Assembly: GCA_011364965.1 (NCBI GenBank)
Contig: RDOB01000001.1
Coordinates: 188,017-252,016, forward strand
From: Candidatus Heimdallarchaeota archaeon
GTDB lineage: Archaea > Asgardarchaeota > Heimdallarchaeia > Hodarchaeales > Hodarchaeaceae
Direction: 5' to 3'
DNA length: 64,000 nt
A program made the position numbers and the translations under genes. The notes beneath the pieces are model-generated. The model did no database searches. It was not told where the DNA came from and saw only the letters and a list, made by a program, of their open reading frames with translations. This document shows positions 13,746-23,839 of the stretch, one piece after another. Numbering within the stretch: position 1 is the stretch's first letter; each line of letters begins with the position of its first letter.

Positions 13746-15215
13746 ATGCTTTCTTCAAGAGGCGCGTTTATAGCGATCGGTGGGATCTTGCTTCTATCCG
13801 TTGGATTAAGTGCCAAAGGTATCGGCACCGTAACAACAATGATTCCAATCCTTTTCGGAGGAGAGGGACTTACACAACAATCAGGTCAGAATCAAACTGT
13901 TGGCTACCCAACTGGGATGGAATTTCTTAGTGCATTTGAAATTCTTAATAGTTCTCCTATTGTTGATTATGGTATGTTTTTGGGTATCTTATTACTATTA
14001 GCTAGTGTTATTGGTCTACCCTTCTTCCAAGCATCAGCAAATGCTTCGCTTATTCGTGTCACGAGAACAGTTGACCGTGAAAAAGCATTCGCAGGAGAGT
14101 ATGTTCATGTCTCGGTAAAAATCGAAAATACAGGAAGACGTCGAATGGATTTTATCGAAGTATATGACGCTATTCCTGATATGTTTGAAATTGTCCTAGG
14201 AGAAAACTTTATCATTACCCAGCTAGATGGAAAAGAAACCAAGGAGTTTTCTTATATTATTCAAGTCAGTACACGGGGAGTTTACCAAATAGGCCCAGTA
14301 AAAGTCATTATTCATGACAGATTAGGATTTTATTTTGAAGAAGACGTGAGACACTTTTACACTGAAGTTTTATGTTACCCTTCATATGAAGATATCCGTA
14401 GAATGGAAGCATTGAGTAAAAGAAGACAACAAGGGAAAATGTTTGGTGCACATAAAACAAAACAAAAAGGAATGGGAGATGATTTTCATGCTTTAGCGCG
14501 ATATTACCCTGGAGCCCCTTTTAAGTCGTTAGATTGGAAAGCTTTCAGTCGAACTGGTGAACTAATGGTAAGGGAGTTTGAAGCGGAGAAAAACATTCGC
14601 TTGCTGGTATTCTTAGACCATAGTGGAAGTATGGGGGCTGGAATTCCATATAATACAAAGCTCGATTTTGCAATCCGTTCTGTGATGCTTGTTATGAAAA
14701 TGGCAGAAGAACGTCAAGATTTATTTGGTTTAATTACTTTTGCAGATAGACCAACCTCTTATCTTCCTCCCGGCGCAGGTAAAGCAAAGTTTTTTCAGCT
14801 TCTAGAAATTTTAGCTTTAGTTGAACCACAAGGAAGATCAGATCCCTTAGCTGCTGTAGATTACGTCATGCAAAGATTACCGCGAGCCTCTTTCTATGTA
14901 TTTTTAACTGATTTGGAATCTTCGGATTCTGAAATATTCACAGAAGCAGCAAAGCGGGCTAGATCGGCAAAAAATAAAATTACGGTTATTTCACCTTTTG
15001 GTCCATTATTTGAAACCAAATTAACTGATCTTACTTCTACGGAACGTGCAATTGCAGAAGCGATTTTCGAAGAATATCTTGGATACCGAAAACAGGTGGA
15101 AGATAGCTTAAGAGGCCTTGGAGTTGAAATTATTAATGTAGGCCCTGATGATATTCTTCCTAATGTCATTAAAACATATATGAAAGCGAAACAAGCAGGA
15201 AAAGGATCGGTGTAG
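13746..15215 (+). CDS. DUF58 protein with von Willebrand A-type domain
   Basis: Two membrane helices at the N-terminus (about 8-30 and 75-95) precede a beta-rich region with ENTGRRRMDF, then the DUF58 signature GDDFHALARYYPGAPFKSLD. Then comes a VWA-like domain with FLDHSGSMGAG, an intact DxSGS metal-ion-dependent adhesion motif. These proteins are the usual partners of MoxR ATPases. AGGTG at 13734-13738 precedes the ATG. The gene lies about 50 bases behind moxR. The target of the MoxR-DUF58 pair is not known; the giant surface protein is a candidate. Confidence 0.88.
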   Translation: MLSSRGAFIAIGGILLLSVGLSAKGIGTVTTMIPILFGGEGLTQQSGQNQTVGYPTGMEFLSAFEILNSSPIVDYGMFLGILLLLASVIGLPFFQASANASLIRVTRTVDREKAFAGEYVHVSVKIENTGRRRMDFIEVYDAIPDMFEIVLGENFIITQLDGKETKEFSYIIQVSTRGVYQIGPVKVIIHDRLGFYFEEDVRHFYTEVLCYPSYEDIRRMEALSKRRQQGKMFGAHKTKQKGMGDDFHALARYYPGAPFKSLDWKAFSRTGELMVREFEAEKNIRLLVFLDHSGSMGAGIPYNTKLDFAIRSVMLVMKMAEERQDLFGLITFADRPTSYLPPGAGKAKFFQLLEILALVEPQGRSDPLAAVDYVMQRLPRASFYVFLTDLESSDSEIFTEAAKRARSAKNKITVISPFGPLFETKLTDLTSTERAIAEAIFEEYLGYRKQVEDSLRGLGVEIINVGPDDILPNVIKTYMKAKQAGKGSV

Positions 15216-15220
15216 ATTAA

Positions 15221-16588
15221 GTGCCAGCAGCTCAAAATACAGCTCATTTTTTTAGAATAATTTACGTTGTTCTATTTGTTTTTTCAAGTCTACTGGTTTT
15301 ATTCAGTATAGACCAAACGAAAATGTTTGATTTCACCCAAGTATTCAAAATTATTGATTATCTGATGTTATTTGTACAGGTACTCCTTGAAACGCTTACA
15401 AATCTGGCAATCAATATTACTCTCATTATCATTGCTGCAAAAGCAGCTCTTCCCTTTATTGGGGATCCAAATTTTGCATCTTTGAACCAAAGCGGAATTG
15501 CTCAAATAAGAAATCTTGTCAATCCATTAAATAATTTCTTTCCGCATTCGAATATTGATCTTACGAATCCTCAAGCTCTAGAGAATTTAATCACTGATTT
15601 TTCGGCCTTCTTTGGCGCTACTACTATATTAATATTACTTCCAATCGCTATTTTGTCAGGTTTTGGATTTCTCAGAGAGGGAGATACAAAATTAGCCATA
15701 TACTCTTTTCTAGGATTTCAGCTGATTCTAATTGTTGCAATTTTTACTGAAAATATCTTAATTTCCACAGAAATAAATTCTTCTAATATTTTCGCAATGA
15801 TTTTCAGCCCTCTCTTTACATTAGGCTTCCTTTTATATTTACAATTAGAAATTGCTTTTCAAACTTCCTATACTCTAAATATCCTAAACCCCATGACCGA
15901 AAGAGAAAAAAGAATTCAAAAACATCTAGCAAGAATTCGTGCATTTGTACCAAAATCAGAGGAAGAAGAAGAGGGAAAAGAACGGACAGTTGGAAGTATG
16001 CAGTCTAGTAAATTTGATCTACTAGCTGCAAGTTATCTTCGAGAAATGGTTGAACGGCGGGTATTTAAAACTGGAGAAATGGCAATCGATGCAAAATCGA
16101 TGATGAGATTGCAATCATATTTAGCTAGTCTAAATCAGTCTGATCCACAAACAGATCTAAAGCTAGCAGCTAAAACTGCACAACCTGATATTTCAGCTTT
16201 GATTAAACACTTCATCCCAACGATGATATTTCGGATTTCAGCTGTAGTTCTTTTAGCTTATATTATTATGTCACCTGAAGGTATCCTAAACTTTTTCATG
16301 TCTTTTTCTTTTCCAGCTTTACTTGATAGCCTTGAATTAAGTCAACCAGAATTCCGAACAATTGCAATATTGAATTTTGTTCTTCTTTTCATTTTAATTG
16401 GTGCAGTACTTCATTATCTTAGTTCTGGAAGAACAGTAAAAGTTTTAGAACGAGTTGTTCAGCAAATCGACACTCTAGTTGACTTTGATAGAGGTAAACC
16501 TAGTAGAACTCCCTCAGAAGGACAGTCTTCTGAAGAGGAATCTGTGGAAGAAGCTTCGCCTGAAGACCAAGAAGAAGTAATTTCCTAA
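15221..16588 (+). CDS. Multi-pass membrane protein of unknown function
   Basis: The 455-residue protein starts at GTG five bases after the DUF58 stop, so translation is probably coupled. Hydrophobic helices occur near residues 10-30, 45-75, 125-150, 160-180, 190-215, 325-350 and 375-400. A basic cytoplasmic loop with EREKRIQKHLARIRAF lies between them, and the tail is very acidic. I recognise no family. Its conserved position behind moxR-DUF58 suggests it belongs to the same membrane complex. Confidence 0.65.
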   Translation: MPAAQNTAHFFRIIYVVLFVFSSLLVLFSIDQTKMFDFTQVFKIIDYLMLFVQVLLETLTNLAINITLIIIAAKAALPFIGDPNFASLNQSGIAQIRNLVNPLNNFFPHSNIDLTNPQALENLITDFSAFFGATTILILLPIAILSGFGFLREGDTKLAIYSFLGFQLILIVAIFTENILISTEINSSNIFAMIFSPLFTLGFLLYLQLEIAFQTSYTLNILNPMTEREKRIQKHLARIRAFVPKSEEEEEGKERTVGSMQSSKFDLLAASYLREMVERRVFKTGEMAIDAKSMMRLQSYLASLNQSDPQTDLKLAAKTAQPDISALIKHFIPTMIFRISAVVLLAYIIMSPEGILNFFMSFSFPALLDSLELSQPEFRTIAILNFVLLFILIGAVLHYLSSGRTVKVLERVVQQIDTLVDFDRGKPSRTPSEGQSSEEESVEEASPEDQEEVIS

Positions 16589-16608
16589 ATTTATGGAGAG
16601 AAAGAGCA

Positions 16609-17142
16609 ATGCCAAAGCTAGATCCAGAGAGTAATGAAGCAAGAAAAAGATTAAGGAACGAGATAACAGGATATGTTACTTATGAAAAGCAAAACGATAG
16701 AAAATACACCGAAGACGCTTTTCGTGATTATTTAGAAACTAATTTATCGAATTCCTCTGATGAGATAAAAAAAATTCAAGAAGCAGCTCTTATGAGTCAA
16801 ATGATCACAACTTGGTCAGATTTAGATCGTTTAATCAGCACTTTTACCGACCTTCGTCTTCTATTACAAAAAACTTCCTATGGGATAAGTACATTTTTCG
16901 ATTCGGAAGTGATTAAGGAATTTGATCTCAATTATCTTTATACACTGGAAAAAACCATTCTAGACATAATTTCAAGTTTAAAGGAAAAAATCTCACATTT
17001 TAATGACGCTATTGAAAGTGGAATGCTCTCTGATAGTAGTAGAATCACAAATGAAATACTGGACGACCTTTCAGCAGTCCAAGACGCATGGGAAGAAAGA
17101 AGAAGGTTAATCGCAGACTTCCAAAAACTAGGTCTGGTCTAA
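16609..17142 (+). CDS. Small helical protein, last gene of the MoxR block
   Basis: At 177 residues, this soluble, strongly helical protein lacks recognisable motifs; the C-terminus (DAWEERRRLIADFQKLG) looks like a coiled coil. It starts 20 bases after the previous stop and is the last gene before a 160-base gap with a new promoter, so it probably ends the operon. The function is unknown; association with the MoxR-DUF58 membrane complex is inferred from position only. Confidence 0.6.
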   Translation: MPKLDPESNEARKRLRNEITGYVTYEKQNDRKYTEDAFRDYLETNLSNSSDEIKKIQEAALMSQMITTWSDLDRLISTFTDLRLLLQKTSYGISTFFDSEVIKEFDLNYLYTLEKTILDIISSLKEKISHFNDAIESGMLSDSSRITNEILDDLSAVQDAWEERRRLIADFQKLGLV

Positions 17143-17301
17143 GAATCATACATTAATTTTGCTTCGATATAATAATCATAATTTAAACCGAGGGAATGCC
17201 TTTTTTACTAAGAAAAAAATGCTCTGTTTGACTGCATATTTTCGATTTTCGCAAAAAAATATGCATTGAAAGGAAATCTTCTATATATATAGGTGTAAAT
17301 T

Positions 17302-18573
17302 ATGTCTACAGAAATTATTTCAGAAGATCGCCAGAAATATATGGTTATTGGCGCTGCACTTGTAGTTCAGCTCTGTCTAGGATCAATTTATGCATGGTCA
17401 ATCTTTAAAAAAGCCCTTTTAGCTGTCCCGTATTCAGCATCTGATGTCAATGCATCACTGCCATTTTCAATTGGATTACTATCTTTTGCATTGGTTATGA
17501 TTGTAGCGGGGAGATTGCAGGATCAAATGGGTCCGAAAAAAATTGCTACTATTGGTGGTATACTTCTTGGAACAGGTTATCTTCTTGCAGGATTACCAGA
17601 ATTCCTCAATATTTTTGCAGCTGACGATCCTTTGCTTACTATCTGGCTTGTATTAACCTATGGTGTCATTGGCGGAGCAGGTATTGGATTTGCATATGTT
17701 TGTCCAATTGCTGCATTAGTTAAATGGTTTCCAGATATTAAAGGCTTAATAACTGGTATTGCAGTCGCAGGCTTTGGTGCAGGGGCATTAATATTCGCTC
17801 AAGTTGAGAGAATCCTTATCAACTTTGGAACTGAACCAAATATTGGATTTGCTTTCATTATACTCGGAATTGTGTATTTGATAGCTGTGACTGGATCAGC
17901 ACAATTTTTAAAAAATCCCCCAGAAGGATACTCACGAAAAGCAGCTGTTGCAAAGACTAGCGGTGACGTTACTCCTTCTGTAGAATATGAATGGAGAGAA
18001 ATGATCTATACCCCTCAATTCTGGTTACTCTGGTTTATGTTTGTTCTTGCCGCAAGTGCAGGTTTAATGACAATTGGAAATGTTTCACCTTTTGTACAAG
18101 CACAAAATACTGCAATTGATGGAATTATGGCTGCGAACATTGTTGGAGTACTTTCTATATTTAATGCCCTTGGACGTATAGTTTGGGGAGCAACTTCAGA
18201 TAGATTGGGAAGAACAATTACCATGGCAACAATGTTTGCAATTTTGGGAATTACAATGATTCTTTTTGGTTCCCAAACCGATGTTCTTTTGTTAACGATT
18301 GGTGCAGCAATTATAGGCTTTTGCTTTGGTGGAAACTTTGCTTTATTCCCATCTTCAACTGCTGATTTCTTTGGCACCAAAAATGTTGGAAGCAATTATG
18401 GTTTTGTGTTCACAGCCTATGGAATTGCAGGCGTTTTTGGACCTATCCTTGCTGGAACCATTGTTGAACAAACAGGAGGCTATGGTTCAGCGTTTTTCAT
18501 CCTAGGCGTGCTAGCTTTTGTTGCAGTTATATTAGCTCTTGTTTCAGAGTATCTTCAAAGAGCAAAGAAATAG
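17302..18573 (+). CDS. MFS transporter, oxalate/formate antiporter (OFA)-like
   Basis: Twelve hydrophobic helices fill the 423 residues. The start region GAALVVQLCLGSIYAWSIF and the loop GRLQDQMGPKK (MFS motif A, GxLxDxxGxK/R) match the OFA branch of the major facilitator family, as do the second-half copy WGATSDRLGR and NYGFVFTAYGIAG. OFA members exchange small organic acids. The gene for acetyl-CoA synthetase follows after 324 bases, so acetate or a related acid is a plausible substrate; this is inference. AGGTG lies just before the ATG, abutting a TATATATA stretch. Confidence 0.85.
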   Translation: MSTEIISEDRQKYMVIGAALVVQLCLGSIYAWSIFKKALLAVPYSASDVNASLPFSIGLLSFALVMIVAGRLQDQMGPKKIATIGGILLGTGYLLAGLPEFLNIFAADDPLLTIWLVLTYGVIGGAGIGFAYVCPIAALVKWFPDIKGLITGIAVAGFGAGALIFAQVERILINFGTEPNIGFAFIILGIVYLIAVTGSAQFLKNPPEGYSRKAAVAKTSGDVTPSVEYEWREMIYTPQFWLLWFMFVLAASAGLMTIGNVSPFVQAQNTAIDGIMAANIVGVLSIFNALGRIVWGATSDRLGRTITMATMFAILGITMILFGSQTDVLLLTIGAAIIGFCFGGNFALFPSSTADFFGTKNVGSNYGFVFTAYGIAGVFGPILAGTIVEQTGGYGSAFFILGVLAFVAVILALVSEYLQRAKK

Positions 18574-18897
18574 CTCTATTTTTTCCTTTTTTTTCCTTTT
18601 TCTTTATTTCTTTAGTTATTCCAACCCATACTCGATTGTCTACAATCTGTTATCAAAAATAGTGCGAAAGGGAGAGAAGTGGACCTTTTAGATGTTTAAA
18701 TAATGATTACCAACCAAATATGCTGATTAAAAATTGATTATTATTTGGAAAAGAAAATTCTTAACATTAGTACGAAAAACTCTATTTCAGACTACAGGAC
18801 AATATACGTCTCTGTATCGGCACTAATGACTATTTAAAAAGATAGACTTTAGGCCACTTCTTGCAAGAACAGAATTAAAATTTTTATAGGCGATAAT
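18574..18897. other. Gene-free interval with T-rich terminator and acs promoter
   Basis: Right after the transporter stop, several long T runs (18577-18615) form a typical archaeal T-rich terminator for the plus strand. A TTTTTATAGG sequence at 18881-18890 lies directly before the acs start. It gives a TATA-like element and a weak AGGCGAT ribosome binding site. No ORF worth calling lies between. Confidence 0.6.
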
Positions 18898-20931
18898 ATG
18901 TCAGAGCTTACAGCAACAGAGAAAGAAAAGGCAAAAAAGTATTATCCTCTGCCTAAATTGGCAGAGAAAGCCAGAATTAAAAGTATGGACGCATATTTTA
19001 AAAAATGGAAATATTCCGTAGAACATATGGAAGAATTCTGGGCAGATGAAGCGAAGAAACTTGATTTCTTCACTCCCTATGAGAAAGTGTGGCAACCACC
19101 AACTGGTCGAAATGACGAATTTGTTGGAAAATGGTTCGTAGGTGGTAAACTCAACGCTACTTATAATTGTTTAGATCGGTGGGTAGAAAAAGGGTATGGT
19201 GACGAAGTAGCACTCATATGGATGGGTGAAGATGACACAGTAAAGAAATTCACATATAAATCACTAATGGAAGAAGTAAATAAAGCAGCAAATGCTTTGA
19301 AATCGTTAGGTGTGAAAAAAGGGGATCGAGTATGTCTATGGTTACCAATGGTTGATTCTCTTGCCATTATTATGCTTGCTTGTGCAAGGATAGGAGCAAT
19401 TCACTCAATAGTATTCGGTGGATTTTCTGCAGAGTCAGTTAAAGATCGAATTGATGATTCTGCATGTAAAATATTAGTCGTTGCTGATGAGGTACGACGT
19501 GCAGGGAAACCTAGACCAATGAAGAACAGTCTGAAAGGAGTAATTGAAACCTGTGATTCCATTGAGTATGTTGCTATCATTAAACTCACTGGTGGAGAGG
19601 TATATCAATACGAGAAAGATGTTGATTTCTTAGCTCTAATGGAACAACAATCTACTGAATGCAAAAGTGAACCAATGGATGCAGAGGATCCATTATTTAT
19701 CTTATATACATCTGGGACAACTGGAAAACCGAAAGGTGTTGTTCACACAACAGCAGGTTATTTAGTATATGGTATATCTTCCAATTACTATGTATGGGAT
19801 TATTCCTGTCTTCTTGATTTGAAAGGTGATACTCCTGCAACCCGTGATGTTTGGTACTGTACAGCAGATATTGGCTGGATTACTGGCCATACAGAAATTA
19901 TATACTCTCCTCTTGCATTAGGCGCCATCAGTGTAATGTATGAAGGTATCCCAACTTGGCCACATGGAGGTAGATTCTGGGAAATCTGTGAGAAATTTGG
20001 TGTAACTCATTTCTACACTGCTCCTACAGCTATTCGAGCTCTCAAGAAGCTAGGTGATGAAAACGTTACAAAATGGGATCTATCGAAACTCAAAATGCTA
20101 GGTACTGTAGGTGAAGTATGTAATTGGCCCGAATGGAAATGGTATTGGGATGTTGTTGGAAAAGGAACAAGTGGCGATAAGCCTGTTGGCCGTCCGATAG
20201 TGGATAGTTATTGGCAAACTGAAACAGGTTCATATATGATGGTAAATCTAGGAGCAATTACTCCAATGAAACCTGGAAGCTGTACATTCCCATTCTTTGG
20301 AATACATCCTATTTTGCTTGACGAAGATGGCAATAAAGTTACAAAACCTAATACTCAAGCCTATTTCACATATGATTTGAGCTGGCCTGGGTTGATGAGA
20401 ACGGTCTGGAATGATCATCCCCGTTTTGTGAATACTTACCTAACCAGATTTCCAGGTTATTATGTGACTGGGGATTATGCATTGATTGACGATGAAGGTT
20501 ATTATTTCATTCTAGGTCGCTCCGATGATGTAATCAAAGTATCTGGTCACCGTCTTGGGTCTGCAGAAGTTGAAGCTGCAATTAATTCTCATCCAAAAGT
20601 GGTAGAATCCGCTGTAATCCCATATCCACACTCAGTCAAAGGATCCACGATTTTTGCGTACATAACCTTGATGAATGACGATGAAGCCAGTGAAGAGTTG
20701 AAAAAAGACATCCAAAATCACGTTCGTTCAGTAGCTGGCCCAGCTGTCTATCCTGAGGTCATTATGTTCGCTGGCGCAGTTCCTAAGACTCGTTCTGGAA
20801 AAATTATGAGAAGAATTCTCAAAGCTGTAGCAGAACAGAAGGACATTGGTAATACTATGACTTTAGCTAATCCAGAAGTAGTTGAAGAACTCATAGCGCG
20901 TCGGAAAATGATGGGAGAAATTAAATTCTAA
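18898..20931 (+). CDS. acs: Acetyl-CoA synthetase, AMP-forming
   Basis: The enzyme activates acetate with ATP and CoA to acetyl-CoA via acetyl-AMP. At 677 residues it has full length. Core motifs are intact: the P-loop-like YTSGTTGKPKGVVHT near residue 271, YWQTETGS, the hinge region YFILGRSDDVIKVSGHRLG, and PKTRSGKIMRR near the C-terminus with the lysine that is catalytic and subject to acetylation in bacterial homologues. It lies downstream of an OFA-type carrier. Propionate could also be a substrate, which would feed the methylmalonyl-CoA mutase encoded at 28 kb; that link is speculative. Confidence 0.95.
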   Translation: MSELTATEKEKAKKYYPLPKLAEKARIKSMDAYFKKWKYSVEHMEEFWADEAKKLDFFTPYEKVWQPPTGRNDEFVGKWFVGGKLNATYNCLDRWVEKGYGDEVALIWMGEDDTVKKFTYKSLMEEVNKAANALKSLGVKKGDRVCLWLPMVDSLAIIMLACARIGAIHSIVFGGFSAESVKDRIDDSACKILVVADEVRRAGKPRPMKNSLKGVIETCDSIEYVAIIKLTGGEVYQYEKDVDFLALMEQQSTECKSEPMDAEDPLFILYTSGTTGKPKGVVHTTAGYLVYGISSNYYVWDYSCLLDLKGDTPATRDVWYCTADIGWITGHTEIIYSPLALGAISVMYEGIPTWPHGGRFWEICEKFGVTHFYTAPTAIRALKKLGDENVTKWDLSKLKMLGTVGEVCNWPEWKWYWDVVGKGTSGDKPVGRPIVDSYWQTETGSYMMVNLGAITPMKPGSCTFPFFGIHPILLDEDGNKVTKPNTQAYFTYDLSWPGLMRTVWNDHPRFVNTYLTRFPGYYVTGDYALIDDEGYYFILGRSDDVIKVSGHRLGSAEVEAAINSHPKVVESAVIPYPHSVKGSTIFAYITLMNDDEASEELKKDIQNHVRSVAGPAVYPEVIMFAGAVPKTRSGKIMRRILKAVAEQKDIGNTMTLANPEVVEELIARRKMMGEIKF

Positions 20932-21004
20932 TTTTTTATTTTCCCCCTTTTTTTATTTCATTCCGTTTTTTAGGTTATTATAAATTCCTGAATTCGTATA
21001 TATA

Positions 21005-21427
21005 ATGAATATACAAGCATTCAGAGGATTCATTTTGATGAATTATAATGATTTAACAATATTACAAATCTTTAGCATTACCTTCTTCGGAATACTTTTT
21101 GGCGTTTTTGAACTGATTACTAATGGAATTTACATTATTACTAGAAATTATTCTCTTCCCTCCAAACAACACCGTTTTGAGCTCCCTCTTAATCCATCAT
21201 CAAAGATAGTTTGGCACAAAGTTGTTCAAATGCACATTTTGGGATTTTTACTTACAACCACTGCTATAATAGCATTGTTGTTCTCTCCTTACATATTCAT
21301 TGTGGGTGTAGCCATGATATTAATAAATGGATTGATAGATTATACTAAATTCCACAAATCTAGTGTTTTTTATTTCTGGATAATTTTAGCTATACTTGCT
21401 GGCTCCTCGCTCTTAATAGTCATATAA
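21005..21427 (+). CDS. Small membrane protein of unknown function
   Basis: This 140-residue protein has about four hydrophobic helices (near residues 22-45, 78-98, 98-112 and 120-140). I do not recognise a family. The ATG at 21005 is preceded by only AT-rich sequence; an in-frame ATG at 21038 is an alternative start. It runs toward the minus-strand DUF167 gene and overlaps its end by about 15 bases. Confidence 0.5.
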   Translation: MNIQAFRGFILMNYNDLTILQIFSITFFGILFGVFELITNGIYIITRNYSLPSKQHRFELPLNPSSKIVWHKVVQMHILGFLLTTTAIIALLFSPYIFIVGVAMILINGLIDYTKFHKSSVFYFWIILAILAGSSLLIVI

Positions 21428-21709
21428 TGATTTAATTTTTTCTAGAATATCTTCGTATTTAGCACTTTTGATCCGAAATACCTTTTTTGTTGATGTTTCG
21501 CCTCTTTCTAGCCTAATTTCCTTTTTAAATTGCTTTTTAAGCAATCTAAGTATCTCTTTATTCGCTTTTCCCTTTACTGGTTGTGATGTTACGAAAATTA
21601 TCAAATTTTCATTGTTTATTTGTATTTTTGATTGTTTCTGTCCAGTTTTTATTTGAGCGATAAGTAGAATATCTTGTGAGTCTACCTTCAACCATTCTGG
21701 AGGGTGCAT
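21413..21709 (-). CDS. DUF167 (UPF0235/YggU-like) protein
   Basis: The 98-residue protein has the DUF167 core: a first strand LLIAQIKTGQKQSKI, then FVTSQPVKGKANKEILRLLKKQF and RLERGETSTKKVFRI. Family members are small alpha/beta proteins of unknown biochemical role, widespread in archaea and bacteria. The start codon lies inside the end of the 663-residue gene upstream on the same strand (22-base overlap), so translation is likely coupled. Confidence 0.85.
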   Translation of the reverse strand: MHPPEWLKVDSQDILLIAQIKTGQKQSKIQINNENLIIFVTSQPVKGKANKEILRLLKKQFKKEIRLERGETSTKKVFRIKSAKYEDILEKIKSLYDY

Positions 21710-23679
21710 TCTATTCCATCTGCATGTAAAGAAGTGATATCAGAAAATGATATTTGTTTTAAAGTAAATTGCCTTTCAATTATTTTGAGGGCATCCATTA
21801 AAGGTAGATTTTCTTCAATCCATATAAAATTAAGAAAATAACGAGCTAGATTACTTGGATTCAAGCTCTCACTATAGGGAATACCTAATGCGAGAGAAAC
21901 TCGTTTTTGAAATCTACTAATATATTGAGGGGAGGATTTTCGTCCAATCTCACGAATGATATCTTCTGGTTGTTTAAATGTCCCAAGAATGTAAAAATTT
22001 CCTCCAATTACCGTGAATCCATAGATAATTCCTGTTTCTTCATCCTGTGTAATGAATTTCTTCCCTAATAAATACCTAAAAGTTTCTGGTACAGAATGAA
22101 AATAAACACCGATTTTTGCATGAACTTCATCTGAGAGGAATATAAATGCTGAAGTAGGGAGAACACAGTAGTAAGAAGTAAGAATTTCGTGAGGTGAGAC
22201 CAGTAAGCGTTCAATGTTATTTAATAACCAGAGATTTTCTGGAGAAAATGCGTTTCCCTCTCCAATATTTAACTTCTTTGCAATAGAAAAACGAAGATCA
22301 GCTAGATTCTGCTTTGCTAATCCTTCAAGAAATATATCGAGTAAATAAGAAGGAGGAACAGGTCGTTTGATGATGATTGCTTGGCCATAGGGAGAAGCAT
22401 TAATTAAACCCGCGATACGCCCAAAATTCGATCCTGCCATTCCTTTAATTTGGTTTCCGATAATTGATTCATTGGTTTTAGCCCTTCCTGCAGCTGGAAT
22501 CCAAGCAGGAATTTTTAACACCTCTAGAGCTTCATTGTTAACAATAGATCGTTCTAAAGATGGATTTTTAAACTTTTTATCTTCCAGAAACCATGCTTTT
22601 GTTAAATTTGGTTTAATTGGGCTAGCTTCAACTCCAGATTGCGTCAGCCACTGGTTAAATATTGAAGGGATCAAAGATATCTTTTCAGGTATATTTAATG
22701 CCTGACTAATAATTGCAGTCAATTCTTGGGTTGTGATAGACTTCAAGTCAATAGAAATCCTTCTTAATGAGTCGTAATACTTTTTTTTCAATATAGATAT
22801 GTCCAAAGGAGCCTCTTGAACAATGGGTATGTAAATTCGGTCATCTATTCTCACTGGGGGTCGAAATAATCCAAGTGGGATTCCTTCAATATCAAAAGCT
22901 ACTCTACCTACAAAATCCCATAAATCTACAGCTATTTGTTCACTTATTTGATCTTCAACAGAAGGACAAGACGGGGGAATGAGATCTTTAGATTCCTCTA
23001 TATCTTGAATGGGGGTCGAAATAATAGATGATACTCCTTGTTGCAAACTAAAAGGCTTTATCATCTCTTCTAAATCAAAAATTTTGTCAGATTCATCTTT
23101 TATAGGAATTTTTAATGATTCAAGGATTTCTAGCTCAACTTCGTTAAGAATTTCTGTATCCAAGGCTAAGTCGTTTTTATAAAAACTCTTAAGTGAATAA
23201 TCTTGCCATATTCTGGCAAATTCACTAAATAAACTCTTCAGAGATGCAAATTCATGCTCAGAACTAATTTGATTTATGAAATCTTCAATATCTATACTAT
23301 TTTCTTTTTCGATATTACTTAATCGTTTTAATTTTAAATTCAATCGGTAATTTAACTGGTTCTGCTTCAACGAGTAGAATTCTTTTTTTCTGACATAATT
23401 ACTGATGATCTCTTTAGCTCGTTCACGATCTAAATTCCCAGTTTCCCATTCTTTGACACTTTTCTTGATTCTTGTTTCAGTTTCATGAATTAATAATTTT
23501 TTAGATTGGATCTCTTTGTTTATAAAAACAACTCCAAATATATCAATAAATGGAACTCTCTCCATTTTCTTTTGAACATCACTTGTCTTAAGATCATCCA
23601 AAAATTGAATTAAAGTACTTTCATTTAGGATTCCAGTATCTCGGAGATCTATTAGGATTTTACGTAGATCATTCATCAA
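21688..23679 (-). CDS. Large protein with three possible PRC-barrel-like repeats
   Basis: Of the 663 residues, about 55-125 are strongly helical and probably a coiled coil. After that three related segments recur. At 255-335 it reads VGRVAFDIEGIPLGL and ends ALNIPEK. At 408-475 it reads IKGMAGSNFGRIAGL and ends KKLNIGEG. At 536-602 it reads LLGKKFITQDEETGIIYGF and ends SLALGIP. Each pairs a G-x-x-(x)-x-G beta unit with a helix ending in L-N/G-I, which recalls PRC-barrel domains. No signal peptide or membrane helix is seen. I recognise no named family; the repeat call is my own reading. Confidence 0.55.
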   Translation of the reverse strand: MMNDLRKILIDLRDTGILNESTLIQFLDDLKTSDVQKKMERVPFIDIFGVVFINKEIQSKKLLIHETETRIKKSVKEWETGNLDRERAKEIISNYVRKKEFYSLKQNQLNYRLNLKLKRLSNIEKENSIDIEDFINQISSEHEFASLKSLFSEFARIWQDYSLKSFYKNDLALDTEILNEVELEILESLKIPIKDESDKIFDLEEMIKPFSLQQGVSSIISTPIQDIEESKDLIPPSCPSVEDQISEQIAVDLWDFVGRVAFDIEGIPLGLFRPPVRIDDRIYIPIVQEAPLDISILKKKYYDSLRRISIDLKSITTQELTAIISQALNIPEKISLIPSIFNQWLTQSGVEASPIKPNLTKAWFLEDKKFKNPSLERSIVNNEALEVLKIPAWIPAAGRAKTNESIIGNQIKGMAGSNFGRIAGLINASPYGQAIIIKRPVPPSYLLDIFLEGLAKQNLADLRFSIAKKLNIGEGNAFSPENLWLLNNIERLLVSPHEILTSYYCVLPTSAFIFLSDEVHAKIGVYFHSVPETFRYLLGKKFITQDEETGIIYGFTVIGGNFYILGTFKQPEDIIREIGRKSSPQYISRFQKRVSLALGIPYSESLNPSNLARYFLNFIWIEENLPLMDALKIIERQFTLKQISFSDITSLHADGIECTLQNG

Positions 23680-23839
23680 TTTTAATTCCGGAGCTTTCCT
23701 TCATAAAACAATCTGGTAAATACTTCAACTAGTCTCATAAATCACTTTGCTATTGAGAAAATAGACGAGGAAACGCGACGCACCTAGTTTATCTTTAATG
23801 ATTTTATCCGATTAAATCTTCAGTTATTACGAATTTATT

